Below, in pieces: positions 37,851 through 47,907 of a DNA stretch of 64,000 nt. The position numbers were made by a program, and so were the translations under genes. The DNA is from Helicovermis profundi (GTDB lineage: Bacteria > Bacillota > Clostridia > Peptostreptococcales > Acidaminobacteraceae). How positions within the stretch are numbered: position 1 is the first letter of the stretch; each line of letters starts with the position of its first letter. The stretch spans positions 1,694,001 to 1,758,000 of the forward strand of contig NZ_AP028654.1 of NCBI RefSeq assembly GCF_033097505.1, in the 5' to 3' direction. The notes under the pieces are model-generated. The model was not told where the DNA came from and ran no database searches. It was given only the letters and a program-made list of their open reading frames with translations.

Positions 37851-40544
37851 CTACTTTGTATCAAACCAGCTAGTCCCCACTTTCATATCTACCAAAAGCG
37901 GAATATCAAGTTTATATGCATTTTCCATCTCATCTACTAAAATTTCTTTTACAATTTCTATTTCATCTTCACTTGTGTCAATAATAAGTTCATCGTGAAC
38001 TTGAAGTATAAGTTTGGATTTTAATTTTTCTCTTTTTAATCTATTATATACATTAATCATTGCAATTTTAATTATATCAGCCGCACTTCCCTGAATTGGA
38101 GTATTCATTGCAGTCCTTTCAGCAAATGACCTTAAATTAAAGTTTTTGTGATTTATTTCAGGAATATATCTTCTTCTATTTAGTAAAGTTACTACGTATC
38201 CAATTTCCTTACATTCTTTGATTGTTGTATCCATATATTCTTTTACACCAGGATATTTTTCAAAGTATTGTTCTATATATAGCTTTGCGGTTTTTCTTGG
38301 TATTTTAAGTGTTTCACTTAAACCATAGTCACTCATACCATATACAATACCAAAATTCACTTCTTTCGCTCTACTTCTAATATCTGCTGTAATTTCATCT
38401 AAGGGAATATTAAAAACTTTTGAAGCAGTCATAGTATGAATATCTAAATTTTCTCTATAGGCAAGTAATAGGTTTTCATCTTTTGACATATGCGCTAGTA
38501 CTCTTAGTTCAATTTGTGAGTAATCAGCATCTATTAATTTACAATTATTATCTGCAACAAACACTTTTCTAATTTTTCTTCCGATAGGAATCCTTACAGG
38601 AATATTTTGCATATTAGGATCACTTGAACTAAGTCTTCCTGTAACTGCAACAGTTTGATTTAAACTTGAATGAACTTTTCCAGTCTCTTTATTTATTACA
38701 CTTCTTATTCCATCAACATATGTAGATTTTAATTTTGAATAAGTTCTATACTCTATTACAAGTGGTACAATAGGATGTTTTTTTTCGAGTTTTATTAAGA
38801 CATCATGACTTGTAGAAAATCCTGTTTTCGTCTTTTTAATTACTGGAAGTTCAAGTGTTTCAAATAAAACCACGCCTAATTGTTTAGGTGAATTAATATT
38901 AAATTTTTCGTTAGAATAAGAGTATATTTCAGACTCAATTTCACGCAGTTTATTGGTTAAATCTTCATCAATTTCGTTTAAAACACTTTCATCAACTTTA
39001 AAGCCCTCATATTCAGTAGAAGCCAATATCTCAACTAGTGGAATTTCTACATCAATAAATAATTCACTTAAATTAAGTTCAATCAGTTTTTTATCTAATT
39101 CACAATGTACTTCAAATAGTATTCTTGAATAAACAGCACTATAATTGGATAAGTCACTAAAACTAATATCACAGTATTTTTTTGCTTTTGCACCTTTTCC
39201 AAGCAAATCTTCTTTAGACTTTATTGCCTTTGATAAATACTCCATAGCAACATCTGAAAGCTCATATTTGTTTCTGCTCGGATTAATCAAGTAATTTGCA
39301 ATAAATCCATCAAACGTATGATTTTCAATGCTTATACCATATCTAAATGCTATTAAAAACTCTCTTTTTCCATTATAAGTTATCTTTTTAATATTTTCGT
39401 CTTCAAGAATTACTTTTAAATCAATAAATTTAACTTCACCCAATAAATCAACATAGTAAGTGGTATCTTTATCAGAAATTGCAAATCCAATAGCTTCATT
39501 AGTTCTAATATTAGCCTTGTCATATATTGACTTAATTGAAATTACTTTGTTTTTTTTAATTTCACTAACCATATTTGAAAGTTCATTAAGATTATTTATT
39601 AACTTAAATTCAATTTCTTCTTCTTCAACTAAATTATTGTTTATTTCATCTTCAGATGTAGTATTTGTCAAATGTAAGCTCTCTTCTTTCAAGTTTCTAA
39701 TAAAAGAAGTAAATTCATATTTTTTATATAATTCAATTAATTTTTCAATATTTTTTTCTTTTATTAATAATTCATCTACATTAAATTCAAATGGTATATT
39801 TGTAACTATTGTAGCAAGTTTTTTACTAAGAAGTGCTTGTTCTTTATATTCTTCAACTAATCCTCTAATTCTCTTATTTTTTACCTTTTCTGAATTAAGT
39901 ATTAAATTTTCAACCGTTGTAAATTCTAAAAGTAATTTAATAGCTGTTTTAGGTCCAACACCAGGTATTCCAGGAATATTGTCCGAAGTATCACCACTTA
40001 AGCCTTTATAATCGATAATCTGATTAGGCATCAAAGTAAATTCTTCAAAAACATCTTCTTCTCTGTATTCTTTAAGATTTGTTATCCCTCTTTTGGTGAT
40101 GTAAACAGTAATATTATCATCAACTAACTGAAGTGCATCTTTGTCACCTGTAAAAATCATCACATCAAGATTTTCTCTACCACAAAGTTTTGCAACACTT
40201 CCAATTAAGTCATCAGCTTCAAAACCTTCAAGTTCCATTCTGTTAATGCCTAAATTATCTAATATTTCTTTAAGCATGTTCATTTGCGGTCTTAAATCAT
40301 CAGGCATACCTTTTCTAGTTCCTTTGTAATCACTTGAAAGTTTATGCCTAAATGTTGGAGCTTTTAAATCAAATGCAACACTTACATATTTAGGACTGTG
40401 TTTATCTAGAAGTTTAAATAACATATTTAAAAATCCATACATACCATTAGTTGGAATGCCTTCTTTATTAGATAATGAAGGTATCGCAAAAAAAGCTCTA
40501 TTTATTAAACTATTACCATCTATAATAATAACTTTATCTTTCAT
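37851..40544 (-). CDS. polA: DNA polymerase I
   Basis: 897 residues: 5'-3' exonuclease domain (1-290, ISGxxGDTSDNIPGIPGVGP-like region visible), a central 3'-5' exonuclease-like domain that lacks the DxE metal motif (VISIKSIYDK in its place), so proofreading is probably absent, and a complete family A polymerase domain (DADYSQIELRVLAH, RSRAKEVNFGIVYGMS, QVHDELIID). ATG after TGGAGCG. Functions in Okazaki fragment processing and repair. Confidence 0.95.
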   Translation of the reverse strand: MKDKVIIIDGNSLINRAFFAIPSLSNKEGIPTNGMYGFLNMLFKLLDKHSPKYVSVAFDLKAPTFRHKLSSDYKGTRKGMPDDLRPQMNMLKEILDNLGINRMELEGFEADDLIGSVAKLCGRENLDVMIFTGDKDALQLVDDNITVYITKRGITNLKEYREEDVFEEFTLMPNQIIDYKGLSGDTSDNIPGIPGVGPKTAIKLLLEFTTVENLILNSEKVKNKRIRGLVEEYKEQALLSKKLATIVTNIPFEFNVDELLIKEKNIEKLIELYKKYEFTSFIRNLKEESLHLTNTTSEDEINNNLVEEEEIEFKLINNLNELSNMVSEIKKNKVISIKSIYDKANIRTNEAIGFAISDKDTTYYVDLLGEVKFIDLKVILEDENIKKITYNGKREFLIAFRYGISIENHTFDGFIANYLINPSRNKYELSDVAMEYLSKAIKSKEDLLGKGAKAKKYCDISFSDLSNYSAVYSRILFEVHCELDKKLIELNLSELFIDVEIPLVEILASTEYEGFKVDESVLNEIDEDLTNKLREIESEIYSYSNEKFNINSPKQLGVVLFETLELPVIKKTKTGFSTSHDVLIKLEKKHPIVPLVIEYRTYSKLKSTYVDGIRSVINKETGKVHSSLNQTVAVTGRLSSSDPNMQNIPVRIPIGRKIRKVFVADNNCKLIDADYSQIELRVLAHMSKDENLLLAYRENLDIHTMTASKVFNIPLDEITADIRSRAKEVNFGIVYGMSDYGLSETLKIPRKTAKLYIEQYFEKYPGVKEYMDTTIKECKEIGYVVTLLNRRRYIPEINHKNFNLRSFAERTAMNTPIQGSAADIIKIAMINVYNRLKREKLKSKLILQVHDELIIDTSEDEIEIVKEILVDEMENAYKLDIPLLVDMKVGTSWFDTK

Positions 40545-40604
40545 ATTCACGCTCCATTTTTTATTTTCTTATTTATTCTATCATATAAAAAACTAATAAT
40601 CATC

Positions 40605-40655
40605 TTAAAACGTTAAAAAAACGAGCTCAAAGAGCTCGCTTTTTTAACGTTTTTG
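40605..40655 (-). terminator. Terminator of the sigma/SIMPL operon
   Basis: AAACGTTAAAAAAACGAGCTC with an AAA loop and its complementary arm ending in a T run; usable in both directions. Confidence 0.88.
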
Positions 40656-40666
40656 TTTTTTTATTA

Positions 40667-41401
40667 CTAATACTGATATTCTACTGTAACATTTGCTGTA
40701 ACATCAATATTTTCAGCATTTATTGGTGTAGAAGCTGACAAAGCCTTTGCAGAAAAATCTGCATAAACATTTTCATTATACATTCTTCCGCCATAGCTAG
40801 ATTCAGTAACTGAAGAAGGTTTAATTGGTGATTCATCAAAGGTTCCCATAATCGCTTTGGCTTTACTTTCCGCAGACTTCATAGCTAAAACAAGTGCATC
40901 ATTATATGCTTTTGTAGTATCCGCTACTTCAAATCTAACACTATTAATTTTATTTGCTCCATTTTTAGCAGCTACATCAATAACTTTACCTACCATATCT
41001 AAATCAGTTAATTTTACTTTTAAGGTATTATTTGCAATAACAACATCTTCTTTTTCTTCTTTATTATATAAAGTTGTTTTATAAAGACTGTAATTACTTG
41101 TAGTTAAATTTTCTTTTAATAATCCCATATCAAGAAGTGAATCCATAACAGCATTCATAAGCTTTTTATTTTCTTCTTGTGCTAAAGCTGCAACTTCATT
41201 TTGAGTTGTAACACCCACATTTACATACGCCACATCTGGTTTCATAGATATTGTTCCACTTCCTGTTACACTAACTTTATTAGCAGAAGTTTTTGTAATC
41301 TCATCCGCTGAGGAAGTAGATGTCCCTTTTATATAACCTCCTCCAAACATTAATGCTACAGCCACGATTCCTACAATACTACCAATAATTAATTTTTTCA
41401 T
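40667..41401 (-). CDS. SIMPL domain (DUF541) exported protein
   Basis: 244 residues with an N-terminal signal or anchor (LIIGSIVGIVAVALMFGGGY) and a DUF541/SIMPL domain (VSVTGSGTISMKPDVAYVNVG). Related proteins of the BP26 type form outer-surface oligomers; the function is unclear. Third gene of the ECF sigma operon, so it is probably part of an envelope stress response. Confidence 0.82.
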   Translation of the reverse strand: MKKLIIGSIVGIVAVALMFGGGYIKGTSTSSADEITKTSANKVSVTGSGTISMKPDVAYVNVGVTTQNEVAALAQEENKKLMNAVMDSLLDMGLLKENLTTSNYSLYKTTLYNKEEKEDVVIANNTLKVKLTDLDMVGKVIDVAAKNGANKINSVRFEVADTTKAYNDALVLAMKSAESKAKAIMGTFDESPIKPSSVTESSYGGRMYNENVYADFSAKALSASTPINAENIDVTANVTVEYQY

Positions 41402-41450
41402 AATATTTCTCCTTTTAATTTAAGTTTAAACTACTATAATAACCACAATA

Positions 41451-42794
41451 TTAATCGTTTAAGTTCTTTTTCTTTTTATAATAAATATATATAAGACTTG
41501 CTATAATAGTGAGGATTATAATAATAGGTAGGTTTGAAATTGCTAAAACAATTAGTATCTGCACAAAAGTTACCATTTTATTGATATTTGTAATTAAGCC
41601 CTCTTTTGATTTTTGCCAAATACTTTTGTCAATTGGATTTACTTCTTTATTTAATTTTTCAACTTCGACAATACTAATATTAATACTCGATAAACTTACT
41701 TCTTCATCCCAATTTTTCAAATTACCCTTATACCTATTGATTTCTCCTCTAACTAATGAAAGCTCTCTCTCAACTTCAATCACATCTTTAATGTTTTTAG
41801 CCTCATTCATTATTTCTCTTAATTTTTTTTCTCTTACCTCTAAATTTGCGACTTCATTTTCATAATCTCTATACTGTGATGTTATATCGCTAGTATATAT
41901 ATTCTTGTTATTAACTTCTCCAAAATCACCCGCTAGATTAAAGAAATCATAAAATTTGTTTTCTGGAATTCTGATTGTAATATTACCACTTTTTAATTTT
42001 TTATCAATTGAACTAATATACTTGCCATTATCGTAAGAAGAAAAATTTTCTATATAACCATTATAATTTTTTACTATTTGATATATAGAAGTAATTGTTT
42101 TATCAAAATCCTCGACTTCAATTGAAAAATTACCATTTTTTATTATTTTTCGTCCATTAAAATTATTAGTATTTATTGATGAAGACTTAGTAGTTTTAGC
42201 ACTTATAGCTTTTGAATTTTCAATATTTCCAGACCTTGTATTATTACTAAGAGTCTCCCCATCAATTGAGCTCTTAAAACTTGGAGCAGATTCTACTAAC
42301 ATATCCATTTCAGGAGCACTTGCCATATCCATACTCATAGGACTAGAAACCGACTCATCCATCATTAAATTCATATTATTAAGATTACTAGACATAAGAG
42401 CATTATAACTTGCAAATCCAATAATAAATGAAGCTGCTAGTGCAATAAACCCTTTTTTATGACCATTAACAAATGATTTAATATGAAATATTTTACCTTT
42501 AGAAATTACATTCTTTGATTTTTTACTTACTTTACTAGTAGTTTTCATTGTTTGATTTTTTAGCTGTATAATATTTCCGTTTTCAAGTTTTTCATTTAAT
42601 TCAGATTCATAATTTTCAGGAAGTTCTTTAAGTTTTATATCTCCAAGCATTTCGTTTATTAAAACCATTTCATCAAAAAGTTCTTTACATTCTTCACTTT
42701 CTTTTAAATGCATATCTAATTCTTTCCTTTCTGAATCCGTAATATCAGCATCTATATACTTATTTATTAAATATTCGATATTTTCGTATTTCAT
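41451..42794 (-). CDS. Anti-sigma-like zinc-finger protein fused to DUF4349
   Basis: 447 residues. The first 75 resemble a putative zinc-finger anti-sigma domain (YIDADITDSERKELDMHLKE and ECKELF), then a membrane span (about 113-130), an extracytoplasmic DUF4349 domain with a coiled coil (VEVERELSLVRGEINRYKG), and a C-terminal span with a basic tail. It directly follows the sigma gene and is therefore the likely cognate anti-sigma factor and envelope sensor. Confidence 0.78.
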   Translation of the reverse strand: MKYENIEYLINKYIDADITDSERKELDMHLKESEECKELFDEMVLINEMLGDIKLKELPENYESELNEKLENGNIIQLKNQTMKTTSKVSKKSKNVISKGKIFHIKSFVNGHKKGFIALAASFIIGFASYNALMSSNLNNMNLMMDESVSSPMSMDMASAPEMDMLVESAPSFKSSIDGETLSNNTRSGNIENSKAISAKTTKSSSINTNNFNGRKIIKNGNFSIEVEDFDKTITSIYQIVKNYNGYIENFSSYDNGKYISSIDKKLKSGNITIRIPENKFYDFFNLAGDFGEVNNKNIYTSDITSQYRDYENEVANLEVREKKLREIMNEAKNIKDVIEVERELSLVRGEINRYKGNLKNWDEEVSLSSINISIVEVEKLNKEVNPIDKSIWQKSKEGLITNINKMVTFVQILIVLAISNLPIIIILTIIASLIYIYYKKKKNLND

Positions 42795-42809
42795 GTTTTC
42801 CTCCTTTCC

Positions 42810-43376
42810 TTAAAATTCACTTACAGTTTGAAGTTCCGCCTTAAGTATTTCTCTAAGTATTTTTCGACCTCTGTTTATTCTCGATTTTATTGTCCCTATT
42901 GTTGTTTCTTCAATTTTACTTATTTCTTCATAAGAATATCCTTCAATATCTCTTAAAATTATTGCAGTTCTATTATTAATAGGTAATTTGTAAATTGCTC
43001 CATTAATCTTTTCTCTTATATCTTTTCTTTCATATTCTGTTACAGGATTATAATTATTGTCTTTTGATTCAATAACATCATAACTTTCTTCCCTCTCATC
43101 AATAGAAATAGTTTCTTTACGTCTTTTAAGTTCATCTTTACACGTATTAATAACTATTCTATAAAGCCAAGTTGAAAAAGAAGAATCCTTTTTAAATCTT
43201 TTTATATTCTTATATACTTTTATAAGTGCATCTTGTGATACATCTTTTGCATCCTCAGGATTTTTCATCATCCTAAGAGCAATATTATAAGCATAAACTT
43301 GGTAGTCTTTGATTAAAAGTTCAAAACTTTTAACATCTCCATTTATACTTTTTTCTATAAGATCCGCTTCTCTCAT
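42810..43376 (-). CDS. ECF RNA polymerase sigma factor
   Basis: 188 residues with region 2 (YAYNIALRMMKNPEDAKDVSQDALIKVYKN, shown here only in part) and region 4 (YSYEEISKIEETTIGTIKSR). A promoter of ECF type lies immediately upstream, so it is probably autoregulated. Start after GAAGGGAG. Confidence 0.9.
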   Translation of the reverse strand: MREADLIEKSINGDVKSFELLIKDYQVYAYNIALRMMKNPEDAKDVSQDALIKVYKNIKRFKKDSSFSTWLYRIVINTCKDELKRRKETISIDEREESYDVIESKDNNYNPVTEYERKDIREKINGAIYKLPINNRTAIILRDIEGYSYEEISKIEETTIGTIKSRINRGRKILREILKAELQTVSEF

Positions 43377-43406
43377 TTTTTCACTCCCTTCATCACTCTA
43401 TATTAG

Positions 43407-43434
43407 TTAGACTGATTTATTTAATAAAAGTTCC
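43407..43434 (-). promoter_or_regulatory. ECF-type promoter of the sigma operon
   Basis: Minus strand GGAACTTTT, with 17 bp between GGAAC and GTCTAA. This is close to the well-known sigma-E type consensus (GGAACTT and GTCTAA) and precedes the ECF sigma gene. Confidence 0.7.
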
Positions 43435-43448
43435 ATAAAAAACAAAAA

Positions 43449-43475
43449 AACTTAGAAAACTAATTCTAAGTTAAT
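43449..43475 (-). terminator. Terminator after the DUF457 gene
   Basis: AACTTAGAA, loop, TTCTAAGTT followed by T7 on the minus strand. Confidence 0.7.
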
Positions 43476-43542
43476 AATATCAAAAAAAAATTTATATTTA
43501 AATTTTTATAATGTAACGTAATTCAAAAGTAATATATATATA

Positions 43543-44487
43543 TTAAACTACATCTAATATAGGAATAAACTTCTCTCTATTATAAGGATGAGCATATGCT
43601 TCTAGAACATTGTAATCTTTATCAATTACTAAAGTAGCGTTGTGAAGAAAATCATCTTTGAAAATAAATCTTAAATCAACTATATTAAGAATAACTGTAT
43701 CCTTTTTTTCTTCATGACTAACATGAACATTGGGAGAATAATCCATAAAACATTTTCCAAGCTTTGTAGACCTAAATACATTTACAAGATTTTTATCTAT
43801 TTTATTAAGTCTTTTAATTTCATTTATTTTTTTAGAAAATATATTTACATTTCCAACAATGCTTTCTTCTTTTGAACTTATAATATAGTCCCATTTATAA
43901 AATGTTTTTAAAGAAGGCAAGATAGTAATAATAGTGTCTTTCTCTAGAATATTATAGTACTTTTTAACAAAATCACAGGCTTTTGTTTTCCATATATAGC
44001 GAATATATAAATACACAGCTACTAATACTGCCGAAGTAATTAAAGTAATATTGTTTTGATTTCTGTAGAATATCAAAAATAAAGAAATTAAAGAAATAAA
44101 TGGATCATAGAGTGTTAGTAAATTAAATTTTAACTTTTTATTAAATAGCATAGCACCATAGGAATTTAAAATATCCATCAAAGTATGCGACGTAGCTCCT
44201 AAAAATGAAAATAAAAAAACTAAAGGCATATTCATACCTTTAAATATAAAAGATAAAATAAAAGTAATCACAAATGAATATAAAATAAGAAATGGCAGAG
44301 AGTGACTTCTACCTCTATGATGTCTTAAATAATACATATCATCTTTAAATAACCTTATTACAACATCAATATCAGGAACAATTGAACCAACAATTGCTGC
44401 AATTGTCATAGGATTTGTTAATGAAACTGTTTGACCAGAAAAAGCTGAAACCGCCGCTCCGAGTACACCATGCGTTAATGGATCCAT
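43543..44487 (-). CDS. Membrane-bound metal-dependent hydrolase, YdjM/DUF457 family
   Basis: 314 residues starting MDPLTHGVLGAA, with the metal-binding pattern SIVPDIDVV and HHRGRSHSLPF, at least four membrane spans in the first half and a soluble C-terminal half. Family members are inner-membrane hydrolases, some controlled by LexA in other bacteria; the substrate is unknown. AAGGAG before the ATG. Confidence 0.8.
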   Translation of the reverse strand: MDPLTHGVLGAAVSAFSGQTVSLTNPMTIAAIVGSIVPDIDVVIRLFKDDMYYLRHHRGRSHSLPFLILYSFVITFILSFIFKGMNMPLVFLFSFLGATSHTLMDILNSYGAMLFNKKLKFNLLTLYDPFISLISLFLIFYRNQNNITLITSAVLVAVYLYIRYIWKTKACDFVKKYYNILEKDTIITILPSLKTFYKWDYIISSKEESIVGNVNIFSKKINEIKRLNKIDKNLVNVFRSTKLGKCFMDYSPNVHVSHEEKKDTVILNIVDLRFIFKDDFLHNATLVIDKDYNVLEAYAHPYNREKFIPILDVV

Positions 44488-44604
44488 AAAAACTCCTTAT
44501 CAATATAATAAATACTGCGCTAATCGCAAGTAAGAAAGAACACATAAAAACAATGTTATGTAAACCATTTTATCATACTTTTGCTATTTTGAAAACAATA
44601 AATA

Positions 44605-44635
44605 AAAAAATAGAGTTTTTTAAACTCTATTTTTT
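44605..44635 (-). terminator. Terminator overlapping the YibE/F-like 3' end
   Basis: AAAAAATAGAGTTT and its complement; the final codons of the gene form part of the stem. Confidence 0.8.
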
Positions 44636-45822
44636 AGGTGTCTGCTTTTTCTAAAGTAAGTTGCAAAAAGTGCTGTAAGAGGTATTGCGCTAACAAGCCC
44701 AATACTACCAGCAACAGCTCTAATAATTTCAGATGCTATTAAATCCATATTCATAACTTCTATTAATTTCAAATTATATGCATTAAATAATAATATTAGA
44801 TGTATAGATCCACCTGCATAGGCTAAAATTAAAGTATTTGACATAGAACCCATAATGTCACGACCAACATTTAATCCCGATTTAAGTAAATCTTTGGTTT
44901 TTATTTTCGGATGTACTTCTTCAATTTCCCACATAGCTGAAGAAATAGATACTGTAACATCCATTATGGCTCCAAGCGCTCCTATTATAATTCCTGCATA
45001 TAAAATGCCTTTAAAATCAAGTTTCATATTCTTAGGCAAATATGCAAGTAATTGAGCAGATTCATTGCCGAGACCTGTAAGCGTTGCAAGATTACCCACA
45101 ATAAACACCATAATTCCTGATATTATTAATCCAGTTACGGTCCCAAGAAGAGCAGAAATCATTTTTTTATTTTTCCCCATAATCAATAGTAGTGACACCA
45201 CCGTTGTTATTGTACAAGTTATAGTAGAAATTATAACCGGATTGTATCCTTTTAAAATAAGTGGAATAAGAATAAAACCTATAGCAAGTCCAGTAAATAC
45301 TAAAGCAAGTATTGACTTTATACCATTTTTACCACCAATCATTATTAAAAAAATCAAAAATATTGCAATCGAAAAATATATATATTTATCTCTTACTCTT
45401 TCATAAACTTGAAGATTAACGATTTTACCATCTTTGTCTTCCATCATTCTAAGTAACATTGACTGATTTTTCTTAAATATTAACTTATATGGGTTAACCA
45501 TTTCTATAAGATTCTGAACGGTATATTTTTCTCCTTTATGATTTCCTGATGTTATAATAATTCTTAAATGTTGATACCTTCTATCGCTTTCAATAGGAAT
45601 ATCATTTCTTATTTCTTTTGTTTCATCAAGTGGAACTTCTAGTATTTTAGCTCTAATTATTTGATACTTTGGTTCTTTAGTTAACTGATTGTAGTAAGCA
45701 TTACGTTTAGCATTAACATCTGTATTTGTACTATTAGAATCATCTGCAAAATTTACGAAAGAAAAAATAGATTGCATAATTATAAATAGAACCAATAAAA
45801 TTATTTTTTTATTTATTTTCAA
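44620..45822 (-). CDS. YibE/F-like multi-span membrane protein
   Basis: 400 residues from a TTG start after AAAGGATG. An N-terminal signal or span, an extracytoplasmic domain of about 120 residues (SGNHKGEKYTVQNL), then about seven spans with the conserved AIMDVTVSISSAMWEI motif of YibE/F proteins. Function unknown; a transport role is assumed for the family. Confidence 0.82.
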   Translation of the reverse strand: MKINKKIILLVLFIIMQSIFSFVNFADDSNSTNTDVNAKRNAYYNQLTKEPKYQIIRAKILEVPLDETKEIRNDIPIESDRRYQHLRIIITSGNHKGEKYTVQNLIEMVNPYKLIFKKNQSMLLRMMEDKDGKIVNLQVYERVRDKYIYFSIAIFLIFLIMIGGKNGIKSILALVFTGLAIGFILIPLILKGYNPVIISTITCTITTVVSLLLIMGKNKKMISALLGTVTGLIISGIMVFIVGNLATLTGLGNESAQLLAYLPKNMKLDFKGILYAGIIIGALGAIMDVTVSISSAMWEIEEVHPKIKTKDLLKSGLNVGRDIMGSMSNTLILAYAGGSIHLILLFNAYNLKLIEVMNMDLIASEIIRAVAGSIGLVSAIPLTALFATYFRKSRHLKNRV

Positions 45823-45852
45823 AATTTCATCCTTTCAATTAATTAACTGAAT

Positions 45853-45886
45853 ATGCCCCCTACAACTTGTAGAGGGCATATTTTTC
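45853..45886. terminator. Intergenic hairpin after the nucleotidase gene
   Basis: ATATGCCCCCTACA pairs with TGTAGAGGGCATAT; a T run follows on the plus strand and a weaker one on the minus strand. Confidence 0.65.
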
Positions 45887-45909
45887 AAATACATTTTGCT
45901 ATATTTTTA

Positions 45910-47616
45910 TTATTGTACAGGAATTACTAATTGTTGACCAGGAATAATATAATTAACATTTTTAAGTCCATTATACTCACCAATAGCCTTATAAGTTACT
46001 CCATATTTCTTTGCAATTTTCCAAAGCATATCATTCGAAACAACAGTGTATGTTGGAAGTGCTTTGATTTCAGTAACAGCTTTTGGAGTTAATGTTCCTT
46101 TCTTAGCTGCTTCAACCAAAACGTCTCTAATTGGAACATAAGTATTTACAACATTTGTAGCATTCGAGAAATCATACTTATCTCCACCACCAAACATAAA
46201 GTCATTTACTACAACAGAATAATTTTTATTATCATCAAGTGGTGTACCATCAGCTAATTTAATAGAAACAATTCTTTGTCCAAATTCTTTTGCTGGATCA
46301 TAAGTAACTAATAGGCCTGAGAAAGAACCGTTAGAAACATCAGGATTAGAAATACCATGCTCAATTGCAGCTCTTAAATCCTTACCTGGAAGATCCATTG
46401 TAACTAATGCGTTATCAAAAGGCATAATTTCATACATATCACCCATTGTAATATCGCCTGCATACATATCACGTCTTAATCCGCCACCGTTTTGAATACC
46501 AACTTGCACTCCAACTTTGTTTGCCATAACTTCACAAACCCATTGACCTAATGGAGTTACATTATCATCTTTTCTATTGTTTGTAAAAGTAGCAGTAGTT
46601 TTTCCAACAACTTCTTTTAATATTGGAGCAAAGTTCTCTTCATAAGTTGCTAAAACTTTCTCTGTAGATGGATCAGGAATAATGTCATTTTTAACTTTAT
46701 AAACAGCATCTACTGTTGGTTCAACATTTAAAAGTTTATTATTTGCATCTAATGTAATTGTAAGGTGTCCTAAAGCTCTACCATATTTGTATGCTTGAAC
46801 AATTGCAACTCCATTAACTTTACCATAAACTGTTTTATGACTATGAGCAGAAATAATTCCGTCAAGTCCAGTTACACCATTAGCTAAAGTAACAGCAGAA
46901 CCAGTAATTTCTTTAGTATCATAGTTTTGTGCTGAGTCAAGGTGAGTTACAGCAATAATAACATCAGGAGTTCCTTCAGCAGCTTTACCAGCCTTTAAGA
47001 AATCAATCCATTCTTGAGCAGCTTTTACTGGATCTCTAAACTCAAGACCAGTAACATTTTCAGCTTTTGTAAGTGTTAAAGTATCAGGATGAGCAAGTCC
47101 AATAAGACCAATTTTAACTCCATCTACTTCAATAATTTTATAAGGCTTTGCCCATTCTACTGGTTTGCCAGTGCTTGTAACATAAATATTTGAAGCTAAA
47201 TAATCAAAATTACCTTCTTTAGACCATTTTGAAAGATAATCTTGACCCCAATCAAATTCATGATTACCAACAGCTGATGCAGTAGTTCCAACAGCTTTCA
47301 TCATTTCATTAACAGGTTTACCATAAGTTAAGTTAGAAATTGCAGTTCCTTGGTAGTTATCTCCACCAGAAATCACAACAGTATTTGGATTTTTAGCTTT
47401 TAAATCGTTGATTTCACCAACCATTTTTGCCATACCAATGTTTTTTCCCCAACTATTTACATCTTCTGCAACATTACCATGAAAGTCATTGAATTCTACT
47501 ATATCAATAGTATGTGCAGGTGCAGAGTCAGCTAAAGAAATAGCTGGAATTGCAAAAAACAGTGTAAACACCATCATAGTTGCAATAATTAAATTCAGTT
47601 GCTTAGTTCTTTTCAT
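45910..47616 (-). CDS. Secreted 5'-nucleotidase/cyclic phosphodiesterase with LysM
   Basis: 568 residues. Signal peptide (MKRTKQLNLIIATMMVF onward, cleavage near ALADSA-like site), metallophosphatase domain with NDFHGN, GGDNYQG, GNHEFDWG, and VTHLDSAQ, then a 5'-nucleotidase C-terminal domain (GIQNGGGLRRDMYAGDIT). A LysM domain at the C-terminus (YTVVSNDMLWKIAKKYG to IIPGQQLVIP) would bind peptidoglycan. It degrades extracellular nucleotides for uptake. The ATG after GGGGAGG is chosen over an earlier in-frame one. Confidence 0.9.
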   Translation of the reverse strand: MKRTKQLNLIIATMMVFTLFFAIPAISLADSAPAHTIDIVEFNDFHGNVAEDVNSWGKNIGMAKMVGEINDLKAKNPNTVVISGGDNYQGTAISNLTYGKPVNEMMKAVGTTASAVGNHEFDWGQDYLSKWSKEGNFDYLASNIYVTSTGKPVEWAKPYKIIEVDGVKIGLIGLAHPDTLTLTKAENVTGLEFRDPVKAAQEWIDFLKAGKAAEGTPDVIIAVTHLDSAQNYDTKEITGSAVTLANGVTGLDGIISAHSHKTVYGKVNGVAIVQAYKYGRALGHLTITLDANNKLLNVEPTVDAVYKVKNDIIPDPSTEKVLATYEENFAPILKEVVGKTTATFTNNRKDDNVTPLGQWVCEVMANKVGVQVGIQNGGGLRRDMYAGDITMGDMYEIMPFDNALVTMDLPGKDLRAAIEHGISNPDVSNGSFSGLLVTYDPAKEFGQRIVSIKLADGTPLDDNKNYSVVVNDFMFGGGDKYDFSNATNVVNTYVPIRDVLVEAAKKGTLTPKAVTEIKALPTYTVVSNDMLWKIAKKYGVTYKAIGEYNGLKNVNYIIPGQQLVIPVQ

Positions 47617-47820
47617 TTCTTTCCTCCCCGTTTTTATGTAGTATATAAAATTAACTATATATACATATAATATTATAAATATAGACATATGGCAAACAAT
47701 TATTTACTTTTTTTAATAATATTTTCAACAAAATCTAGTAAATTTATATGTAATTTTCTATTGTAAATATTAGAAATTTATGTTATCATTGTTTTTGTCG
47801 TCAAGTTGTACATTTTGCAT

Positions 47821-47907
47821 GCCGAAGTGGTGGAACTGGCAGACGCGCTGGACTCAAAATCCAGAGCCTTTCGGGGCGTGCGGGTTCGATTCCCGCCTTC
47901 GGCACCA
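47821..47907 (+). tRNA. tRNA-Leu (anticodon CAA)
   Basis: 87 bp; acceptor GCCGAAG/CTTCGGC, anticodon stem CTGGA/TCCAG with loop CTCAAAA, long variable arm, T loop GGTTCGATTCC, CCA encoded. Confidence 0.95.
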
